The position numbers and the translations under genes are program-made. From assembly GCA_002792915.1 (NCBI GenBank), contig PFPF01000048.1, forward strand, positions 1 through 13,795: a stretch of DNA of 13,795 bases, in the 5' to 3' direction. Below the pieces are notes generated by a model. The model did not search any database, had not been told where the DNA came from, and saw nothing but the letters and a program-made list of their open reading frames with translations. Each line of letters begins with the position of its first letter. Position 1 is the first letter of the stretch. Positions 8,554 to 13,795 of the stretch are shown piece after piece. Source of the DNA: Candidatus Micrarchaeota archaeon CG_4_10_14_0_2_um_filter_60_11 (GTDB lineage: Archaea > Micrarchaeota > Micrarchaeia > Norongarragalinales > Norongarragalinaceae).

Positions 8554-8599
8554 GGCGGGCGTTTGCCCGCCAACCTAATTTTTTATTTTTTTGTTTTTT
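8554..8599. terminator. Bidirectional terminator: hairpin with T-tracts
   Basis: A perfect 7-bp stem (ggcgggc 8554-8560, gcccgcc 8565-8571) with a gttt loop lies between convergent genes. On the plus strand T-rich sequence follows (8579-8599). On the minus strand a T6 run follows (8543-8548). It can serve both the small membrane-protein gene and deoxyhypusine synthase, whose stop codon begins at the far end of the T-tract. Confidence 0.75.
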
Positions 8600-9519
8600 C
8601 AGCCCTTGACGCCCGCGATTATGAGGGGGAACAATATGGACGCATCGCCCTCCACGTTCGCGAAACGGGCGTGCTCTTTCACTTTTCCCCACGACACGGC
8701 TTCCTTGACGCGCGCGCCGCTCATCGAGCCGTCGTACTGCGTGCCCGTGGACACGTAGACCGCGTAGTCGAACCCGCCGCGCACGATTTGCATGCCGATT
8801 GCGTGGTGCTTTGCCGCGCCCCCGCCCAGGATGATGCCGCCCGTCTTTTCGGATTGCAGCACTATGTCCGCCAGGCGCTTCATGTCGCCGGTCACGTCGA
8901 TACCGAACTTGGGGTTGTCCTGCTTGAAGAAGAACAGCTGCAAGCCGAACGCGCCGTCCGTTGGCGCGGGGCAGAAAATCGGGATTTCGTTCTTTGCGCA
9001 CCAGTAAACGAACGAGCTTTCATCAGTCATGCGCTTGCCCAGCTCGTTGAAGATTCGCGTGGGCGACTGCATCCTGCCTTCCTTTTCCTGAAGCGCGAGC
9101 ATTTCCTTGAAGAACGGCCGGATGAATTTTTCGAAGCCTTCGTAGGCGCTGTTCGGGATTATTATGTTGCCAACGCGGTTCGCCCCCGCGGCGTGCAGCG
9201 CGGCGTCGTTTTCGTCGAACGACGCGATTTGAAAGCCGCCCAGCGACTTCATCGCGTCCTCCTCGATCGAGCCCACGTTGGTTATCACGACGTCCACGAA
9301 GCGCTCGCGGCACAACTGGGCAAACACTTCGCGCAACCCTGAAGAAACCATGTTGCTGGTGAAAGTCAGGAAAACGGTCGCCTTGGCGGACTTCATTTCC
9401 TTGACCACGCGGACTGCCTTAGCAAGTTCGGTGGCCTGCAGCCCGGAGGAAGCGAAGCGCTCCACCAGCTGGGCTGCCGTCAAGCCCTTTTCGACCGCGA
9501 AACCCTTTACTTCCTCCAT
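8599..9519 (-). CDS. dys: Deoxyhypusine synthase
   Basis: The enzyme transfers the aminobutyl group of spermidine, with NAD, to a lysine of translation factor aIF5A, the first step of hypusine formation. It acts in the cytoplasm and normally as a tetramer. The protein has 306 residues from the ATG at 9519. Family motifs in order: SNMVSSGLRE (55-64), SIEED (84-88), NRVGNIIIPN (114-123), NEIPIFCPAPTDGAFG (177-192), GGGAAKHH (232-239), STGTQYDGSMSGAR (257-270) and EAVSWGK (273-279). K279 matches the lysine that forms the enzyme-substrate intermediate (K329 in human). The segment TNVGSIEED differs from the usual TTAGGIEED of the NAD site. The start is chosen by a Shine-Dalgarno at 9524-9531; a TTG at 9552 would add 11 residues. 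The first 13 nt overlap the upstream membrane-protein gene, implying translational coupling. Homospermidine synthase-like activity cannot be excluded. Confidence 0.95.
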   Translation of the reverse strand: MEEVKGFAVEKGLTAAQLVERFASSGLQATELAKAVRVVKEMKSAKATVFLTFTSNMVSSGLREVFAQLCRERFVDVVITNVGSIEEDAMKSLGGFQIASFDENDAALHAAGANRVGNIIIPNSAYEGFEKFIRPFFKEMLALQEKEGRMQSPTRIFNELGKRMTDESSFVYWCAKNEIPIFCPAPTDGAFGLQLFFFKQDNPKFGIDVTGDMKRLADIVLQSEKTGGIILGGGAAKHHAIGMQIVRGGFDYAVYVSTGTQYDGSMSGARVKEAVSWGKVKEHARFANVEGDASILFPLIIAGVKG

Positions 9520-10028
9520 TTGCGACCACCCTTCAAGCGATAATCCAACCAATCGAAAAGCTGGTAACCCAGGTCAAAGCACGCGATTGCGATGAAGAAA
9601 ACCCAATCTCCCGTAACGAGGCTCAACGCGAGCGCGCCCAAATCCGACAGCAGGCGGTAGCGCGCGATGAAGGACAGCGCGGGGGGAAAGTCCTCAGCCG
9701 CGGCTTCCATCCACTCGTCGAGTATTGCGAGCGCGCACAAGAGCGCGAAGAACGCGAGGGGCGGCTGCACGAAGCCGAGCGCAGCAACCGTAACGAAGAA
9801 CGCGGCTCCCGCCAGGTAGTGCGCGGCCTTGTCCACTTTTCCCGCCAGCAGTTCGCCGGCGACGAGCGCGCACGCTACCGCGGCAAAGGAAGGCGAACGC
9901 GTCGCGAGGAAGCCGCCGAGCAAGCCGTACGCCAGCCCCGCGGCGTAGCCTCTGGTTGGCGAAACCTCGCGGTCGGCGAACTTGGCCGCAAAGCCGACGG
10001 CAAGGCACAAGACATAATCTAACAACAT
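9507..10028 (-). CDS. Polytopic membrane protein co-transcribed with deoxyhypusine synthase
   Basis: The protein has 173 residues and about six hydrophobic segments (roughly 3-16, 28-43, 46-62, 70-87, 89-103 and 126-158, the last possibly two helices), ending in a basic tail RLKGGRKWRK. Charged or polar residues sit at helix edges: K64, D66 and H70 in GKVDKAAH, D104, E105 and E108 in LDEWMEAAAE, R123 and R125 in ARYR, and D152 in FDLGY. This looks like a conserved functional pattern, but I do not recognise the family. The ATG at 10026-10028 directly follows an in-frame TGA, so it cannot start further upstream. No TATA box lies at the leaderless distance, so transcription probably begins within 10029-10184. 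The 3' end overlaps deoxyhypusine synthase by 13 nt and contains that gene's Shine-Dalgarno, so the two form an operon. Confidence 0.82.
   Translation of the reverse strand: MLLDYVLCLAVGFAAKFADREVSPTRGYAAGLAYGLLGGFLATRSPSFAAVACALVAGELLAGKVDKAAHYLAGAAFFVTVAALGFVQPPLAFFALLCALAILDEWMEAAAEDFPPALSFIARYRLLSDLGALALSLVTGDWVFFIAIACFDLGYQLFDWLDYRLKGGRKWRK
9524..9531 (-). promoter_or_regulatory. Shine-Dalgarno for deoxyhypusine synthase inside the upstream gene
   Basis: GGGTGGTC on the minus strand places its GGTG core 7 nt before the ATG at 9519. It supports that start over the upstream TTG at 9552. Being embedded in the last codons of the membrane-protein gene, it suggests coupled translation. Confidence 0.6.
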
Positions 10029-10100
10029 TCAACTACCAAAGGCGCGGCTGGCGCGGAGAGAATCAAGGACATTCTTTCTTGGCCGCTTTCACGCAGTAAT

Positions 10101-10152
10101 ACCGCGAAAACGCGCTTTTAAATCCTCGCACCGCGCGAAAGTTGTTTTAAAT
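10101..10152 (+). promoter_or_regulatory. Tandem promoter module before ThrRS (two accgcg-N9-ttttaaat copies)
   Basis: The unit accgcg, nine variable bases, ttttaaat occurs at 10101-10123 and again at 10130-10152, exactly 29 bp apart. Each ttttaaat can act as a TATA box. The first predicts a start near 10146 and a leader of about 39 nt containing the Shine-Dalgarno. The second predicts a start near 10175. Because ttttaaat is almost symmetrical, the same boxes could also serve the divergent membrane-protein operon. The remainder of the 156-bp gap (10029-10184) holds nothing else I can name. Confidence 0.5.
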
Positions 10153-10184
10153 TGCGCCAGTGTAAGAAAAGGTGTTGATTGGCC

Positions 10185-12080
10185 ATGAAACTGCTTGAAT
10201 TGCATTGCGATTACGTGAAATACAAGCCGCTCAAGAAGGCGCTCAAGAGCGCGCCCGAACTGTCCGCGGCGGAAAAGGAAGGCGGAAAATACGAGGACTG
10301 CCTGGTCATTTTCGCCTCGTTCGAGAAGGGCGACACGGATGAAGTGGCGGCGCAAGCCGCCCTTGAAGTGAAAAAGAACTTCGGGGAGGTAAAGGCGAAG
10401 ACGGTTCTGGTTTACCCGTACGCGCACCTGTCCAGCGACTTGGCTTCGCCTGACGACGCGACGCGCCTGCTGAATAAATTTCATGCCGAAGTCCGAAAAT
10501 TCTGCCCCGAGGCGGGAAAAAGCGTTTTCGGCTATTACAAGGAGTTCGAATTGAAATGCAAGGGGCACCCGCTCGCCGAATTAAGCAAGAGCATCCGCGC
10601 GGCTGACGTGGAGGGCTTGGGCGGACGCGAGGTCAAGCTCAAGGAATGCGTGGAAGAGATGGTCGTTTCCGACTCGCTCAAGGCCGAGGAAAAAGTGAAG
10701 CCACGTTATTACATCCTGTCGCCTGACGGCTCGCTTGTCCCGGCGAAGGAATTCAATTATTCCAAGAACAAGGATTTGGCGAAGTTCGCGGGCTATGAAA
10801 CCAGCAAGAACCGCTGTTACGCACAAGAGCCGCCGCACATCGCGTTGATGAAGGAGCACGGCATCGCGGATTACGAGCCGGCTTCGGATTCGGGAAACCT
10901 GCGCTGGATGCCCAACGGCGTGCTCATCAAGAAGTCGCTGGAAGACGCCATTAACGGCGTGTGCGTGGACTACGGGGCCATGCAAGTCGAAACGCCCATA
11001 ATGTACGACTTCGAGCACCCCGCGCTCAAGAGTTACTTGAACAGGTTCCCGGCGCGCCAGTACGTGGTGCAGAGCGACGAGAAAAAATACTTTTTGCGGT
11101 TCGCCGCGTGCTTCGGCCAGTTCCTGCTCAACCACGACATGGTGATTTCGTACAGGAACCTGCCGCTGAAGACTTATGAATTGACTCACTACTCGTTCCG
11201 CCGCGAACAGCACGGCGAACTGTGCGGCTTGAAGCGCCTGCGCGCGTTCACAATGCCCGACATGCACACGCTTTGCAGGGACTTGGACCAGGCAAAGGAA
11301 GAGTTCGAGAGGCAGTACCGCATCTGCGTGCAATGGAACACGGAACTGGGCCTGCCGTTCGAGGCGGCTTTCCGCTGCCAGACGCAGTTCTTCGAGGAAA
11401 ACAAGGAATTCTATTTGGGAATGGTGCGCAAGATAAACAAGCCAGTCTTGCTCGAGCTGTTCGACGAGCGTTACGCGTACTTTGTGACCAAGTTCGAGTT
11501 CAACTTCCTGGATTGCGCGGACAAGGCCAGCGCGCTGAGCACCGTGCAAATCGACGTCGAGAACGCCGAACGATACGACTTGTGGTACACCGACAAGGAC
11601 GGCTCGAAGCGCCGCCCGGTGATACTGCACGCCTCGCTTAGCGGCGGCATCGACCGCGTCGTTTACGCTTTGCTAGAAAAGCAGGCGGCGGTTTCCGCGG
11701 CCAAGGGCACGCCGATGCTTCCCGTCTGGCTTTCCCCGACGCAAATCCGCCTGATTCCCATCAGCGCGAACCAGAACGAATACTGCGAAGCCGCGCTCAA
11801 GGAGATGCTCGAGCTGGGCGTGCGCGCGGACTTTGACGACCGCGAGGAAACGCTCCAGAAGAAAATCCGCGACGCCGCGAAGGATTGGATTCCGTTCGTC
11901 GCGGTTGTCGGCAAGCGGGAAGTTGAAAGCGGAAATTTAAGCGTGACGCTGCGCGCGAGCAACACGAAGCAGGACTTGACTCCCGTCGCCTTGGCGCGCC
12001 TCACGCTCAACGAGTGCCGCAACAAGCCGCTGCTGAAGCTGTCGCTCGACAGCCGCTTGAGCAGGCGGCCGGTAATCTAG
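10185..12080 (+). CDS. thrS: Threonyl-tRNA synthetase, archaeal type with N-terminal editing domain
   Basis: This class II enzyme attaches threonine to tRNA-Thr; its N-terminal domain removes mischarged serine. It has 631 residues, the usual archaeal length. Residues 1-140 form the D-aminoacyl-tRNA-deacylase-like editing domain (YPYAHLSSDLASP 77-89, GYYKEFELKCKGHP 116-129). H81, Y118, K119 and E132 fall where the editing residues of the Pyrococcus abyssi enzyme lie. The catalytic domain has DYEPASDSGNLRW, motif 2 RREQHGELCGLKR and motif 3 GGIDRVVYALLE. The zinc ligands are C309, H361 and H482, equivalent to C334, H385 and H511 in E. coli. The anticodon-binding domain fills roughly the last 120 residues. 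The ATG at 10185 is preceded by GGTG (10171-10174); a TTG two codons upstream is less likely. All functional residues checked are present. It has its own promoter region, divergent from the membrane-protein operon. Confidence 0.98.
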   Translation: MKLLELHCDYVKYKPLKKALKSAPELSAAEKEGGKYEDCLVIFASFEKGDTDEVAAQAALEVKKNFGEVKAKTVLVYPYAHLSSDLASPDDATRLLNKFHAEVRKFCPEAGKSVFGYYKEFELKCKGHPLAELSKSIRAADVEGLGGREVKLKECVEEMVVSDSLKAEEKVKPRYYILSPDGSLVPAKEFNYSKNKDLAKFAGYETSKNRCYAQEPPHIALMKEHGIADYEPASDSGNLRWMPNGVLIKKSLEDAINGVCVDYGAMQVETPIMYDFEHPALKSYLNRFPARQYVVQSDEKKYFLRFAACFGQFLLNHDMVISYRNLPLKTYELTHYSFRREQHGELCGLKRLRAFTMPDMHTLCRDLDQAKEEFERQYRICVQWNTELGLPFEAAFRCQTQFFEENKEFYLGMVRKINKPVLLELFDERYAYFVTKFEFNFLDCADKASALSTVQIDVENAERYDLWYTDKDGSKRRPVILHASLSGGIDRVVYALLEKQAAVSAAKGTPMLPVWLSPTQIRLIPISANQNEYCEAALKEMLELGVRADFDDREETLQKKIRDAAKDWIPFVAVVGKREVESGNLSVTLRASNTKQDLTPVALARLTLNECRNKPLLKLSLDSRLSRRPVI

Positions 12081-12095
12081 GCGGACGAAATCAAG

Positions 12096-12117
12096 AAAAA
12101 AAAATTAAATTAAAAAA
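12096..12117 (-). terminator. T-tract terminator for ribosomal protein L11
   Basis: On the minus strand this stretch after the L11 stop reads as a T6 run, AT-rich sequence, then T9: a typical archaeal oligo-T terminator without a hairpin. On the plus strand it is A-rich, so it should not stop ThrRS transcripts. Confidence 0.65.
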
Positions 12118-12124
12118 TCAGGAA

Positions 12125-12622
12125 CTAGCTCTTGAGCTTGGCGTCGTACTTGCCTGCCGCGACTTCCGCGATGAACAGCTTGGCTGGCTTGCCGTCAATG
12201 GTGACGCCCATGCTGAGGCAGGTGCCCGCGACTTCCTTGAGCGCGGCCTTCCCGTTCTGGGAGAGCATTGCGACCTGCTTGCTGTCCGCGATTTGGATTG
12301 CGGATTCCAGCGAAAGGTTGCCGTTCGCGGGCTTGCCCTTTTTGCCCTGCTCTTCCGTCAAGTCGACTCCCGCCTTGCCGATTTCCTTCTTGATTAGCGC
12401 GGAAACGGGCGGGGTGCCGACGGTTATCTCGTAAGCCTTGGTCTTGGTGTCCACGGTTACCTTCACGGGCACCTGCATTCCCGCGAAGCCTTTCGTGGCA
12501 ACGTTGATTGCCGCGACTACGCCCGCAATGTCCACCTTGAGCGGCGCCAGGCCGGGACCCAGCGGTGGGCCCGCGGTCGCCTTGCCGCCTTCTACGAGCA
12601 ACGGAATGGTTTGCTTTGACAC
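12125..12622 (-). CDS. rpl11: Ribosomal protein L11 (uL11)
   Basis: L11 binds 23S rRNA at the GTPase-associated centre and supports the stalk used by elongation factors. The protein has 165 residues. The N-terminal domain carries the hallmark GGKATAGPPLGPG (12-24) and GMQVPVKV. The rRNA-binding C-terminal domain ends in EVAGTCLSMGVTIDGKPAK. I start it at GTG 12622 rather than GTG 12634: the shorter form has the family's usual 11 residues before the GG, and a Shine-Dalgarno GAGGTGG lies 8 nt upstream, whereas the longer form would begin inside that Shine-Dalgarno. The gene lies 66 nt downstream of a surface-protein gene, away from the secE, nusG, L1 and L10 genes that commonly accompany it. 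Candidate promoter elements are described separately. Confidence 0.97.
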   Translation of the reverse strand: MSKQTIPLLVEGGKATAGPPLGPGLAPLKVDIAGVVAAINVATKGFAGMQVPVKVTVDTKTKAYEITVGTPPVSALIKKEIGKAGVDLTEEQGKKGKPANGNLSLESAIQIADSKQVAMLSQNGKAALKEVAGTCLSMGVTIDGKPAKLFIAEVAAGKYDAKLKS

Positions 12623-12630
12623 TTTGAATT

Positions 12631-12637
12631 CCACCTC
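12631..12637 (-). promoter_or_regulatory. Shine-Dalgarno deciding the L11 GTG start
   Basis: GAGGTGG on the minus strand lies 8 nt before GTG 12622. The alternative GTG 12634 is contained within it, so it cannot be served by it. Confidence 0.7.
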
Positions 12638-12646
12638 TATATTGGC

Positions 12647-12671
12647 TATAATCCGCGTAACAGGAAAAAAT
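12647..12671 (-). promoter_or_regulatory. Possible L11 promoter and terminator of the upstream gene
   Basis: On the minus strand there is a T6-containing aattttttcc (about 12662-12671) and then ATTATA (12647-12652). The first could be the terminator of the surface-protein gene or a TATA box giving a leader of about 18 nt. The second is about 27 bp from GTG 12622. The sequence alone does not decide between these. Confidence 0.3.
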
Positions 12672-12688
12672 TGTGGGGGAACTGGGTT

Positions 12689-13795
12689 TTATTGCTTGCG
12701 CTTGAACGCCGCGAAGGCGAACAACGCGGCAGCGAGGGCAAGCAGAACCGGCACGTCGGGCACCTCGTCTCCTTCGCCGCTCCCGCCCGAACGCCTTACG
12801 AAAGAGCAGGACGCGTTGACGCCGTATGAAAGCGCCTCGATTTTCACGGTATAGTTGCCCGCCTTCGACGTCTCTATCGTGTATTGGTGCTCGCCGCTGG
12901 ACGGGCTGCAAAGGCTGAACGCGCCTTTGCCCGCCGCGCCGTCAACGGTTACGGAAACGCGCGTGTTCGGGTCGCAGCGCGGCGCGCCGCCCACGTAAAG
13001 AACGCCGGTGAACGAGGTCGAGGATTGGGAAGCGAACGACGGGTAGGAAAGCTCGAGCCGGTTGGCGGCCTGCTGGGGCCGCGGCGAGGGCATAGGCGGA
13101 ATCACCGTGGGCAGGGGCGGCCAGCCCGCCGCAACCGTTGCGGGGCCGAGCGACGCGTTGGTCGCGACGCGGAACGGAATCGTGACGTTTGCCTGGTACT
13201 GGGACTCGTTGTCTTGCGGCAGCAAACCGGCGCACTTGAAAGCCAGCGAGTGCGCGCCGTTGGACAGGTTCGCGTAGCGCTTGCCCCAGAGCACGCGCTC
13301 GGAGTTGTTTGCGTTGATGACGAAAGTCCAGTTCGCTGCCGCGTCCATTTTTTCGTAGCAGGCGTAGTGCTGGAAGGTTCCCTCCACCTTGAAGTCCAGG
13401 TCTATCGTGTTCACGGTGTAGTTGCGCCCGTAAAACGGCGAGTTCAGGTTGGGCTGGAGCACGAAGGGCGTGCCCGACAGGTTCACGGCGAAGGAAACGA
13501 CCGCGCTTTTCTCGACTGCCGCAAGGCACGACACGTTAACGGCGTAACTGCCCATCGTGAGGTTGAGGTACGCGGTTTTCTGTTGGCCCGCGGTTACGTT
13601 GCCCATTTGCACGGCATTGCCTCCGAGCGAGTAACTGCAGGCGTACTGGGCGTACGAGCCGTTCACGACGAAAGTAAGGGGCAGGAACACTCCCTGGGAA
13701 ATGTTGACCGAGTAAGAGTACGTCTTGCCCTGTTCGGGCGACATGATGAGCGGCCGGTCGGCTTCCGCGGTTTGGAACGCGATTGCCGTAGAGTT
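12689..13795 (-). CDS. Glycosylation-site-rich surface protein with Ig-like repeats and C-terminal membrane anchor (N-terminus off window)
   Basis: The frame is open at the right edge, so the N-terminus is missing; 368 residues are visible. ATG 13744 is in frame, but coding continues upstream of it. Two tandem beta-sandwich repeats can be aligned by eye: each starts near SP-x(2-3)-G-[KR]-x-Y, contains Y-A-C with a second Cys about 45-50 residues later, and has G-x-[HY]-x-[LV] before that Cys. This resembles Ig-like domains common in archaeal exported proteins. A Pro-rich linker (PPLPTVIPPMPSPRP) leads to a third beta-rich domain. The C-terminus is a Gly/acidic stretch, VPDVP, a hydrophobic helix (about the last 20 residues) and KRKQ, which is a tail anchor or a sorting-type signal. 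About 16 sequons imply heavy N-glycosylation. It is a cell-envelope protein; its specific role is unknown. L11 follows 66 nt downstream on the same strand. Confidence 0.82.
   Translation of the reverse strand, partial: NSTAIAFQTAEADRPLIMSPEQGKTYSYSVNISQGVFLPLTFVVNGSYAQYACSYSLGGNAVQMGNVTAGQQKTAYLNLTMGSYAVNVSCLAAVEKSAVVSFAVNLSGTPFVLQPNLNSPFYGRNYTVNTIDLDFKVEGTFQHYACYEKMDAAANWTFVINANNSERVLWGKRYANLSNGAHSLAFKCAGLLPQDNESQYQANVTIPFRVATNASLGPATVAAGWPPLPTVIPPMPSPRPQQAANRLELSYPSFASQSSTSFTGVLYVGGAPRCDPNTRVSVTVDGAAGKGAFSLCSPSSGEHQYTIETSKAGNYTVKIEALSYGVNASCSFVRRSGGSGEGDEVPDVPVLLALAAALFAFAAFKRKQ

Noticed and set aside
8563..9342. 259-codon plus-strand frame opposite deoxyhypusine synthase
   Set aside because: It is antisense to a clearly identified gene and its product is His/Arg-rich without recognisable domains.
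9520..9552. TTG start for deoxyhypusine synthase
   Set aside because: The ATG at 9519 has a well-placed Shine-Dalgarno and gives a normal family N-terminus.
10029..10184. Possible small RNA (C/D box or tRNA) in the largest gap
   Set aside because: I find no C/D box pair or cloverleaf; the visible content is promoter-like.
1..13795. CTAG rarity (about six occurrences) as a second avoidance signal
   Set aside because: CTAG is rare in many prokaryotic genomes for general reasons, so it adds little by itself.

Overview
The window (about 60% GC by eye) is a gene-dense archaeal chromosome segment with nine protein genes. Archaeal origin rests on an archaeal-type threonyl-tRNA synthetase with the N-terminal editing domain, a deoxyhypusine synthase, an archaeal-length ribosomal protein L11, an archaeal ATP-dependent DNA ligase, and TATA boxes about 26 bp upstream of apparently leaderless ATGs. 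Large N-terminally anchored surface proteins built from carboxypeptidase-regulatory-like repeats next to housekeeping genes suggest a DPANN-like lineage (Diapherotrites or Micrarchaeota type); that placement is inference.

Layout. 1-2793 (-): a giant anchored surface protein, cut by the left edge. 2882-6361 (+): a divergent, paralogous giant surface protein, followed 3 nt later by ATP-dependent DNA ligase (6365-8092, +). 8194-8535 (+): a small four-helix membrane protein with its own promoter and a perfect Shine-Dalgarno. 8554-8599: a hairpin plus T-tracts shared with the convergent genes. 8599-9519 (-): deoxyhypusine synthase, overlapped by 13 nt by an upstream polytopic membrane protein (9507-10028, -). 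10185-12080 (+): threonyl-tRNA synthetase. 12125-12622 (-): ribosomal protein L11. 12689-13795 (-): a Cys- and sequon-rich surface protein with a C-terminal anchor, cut by the right edge. No rRNA, tRNA, CRISPR array, insertion sequence or integrase was seen. No gene-free stretch exceeds 156 bp.

How the genes relate. Three genes serve translation: ThrRS charges and proofreads tRNA-Thr, L11 forms the ribosomal stalk base, and deoxyhypusine synthase modifies aIF5A. Three genes build the cell surface, and two of these are divergent paralogs. The most unusual signals are the near absence of GATC (three sites, all inside CGATCG, against at least 30 GTAC), the divergent pair of leaderless promoters between the paralogs, the 29-bp-spaced duplicated TATA module before ThrRS, and a DNA ligase apparently co-transcribed with a giant surface protein.
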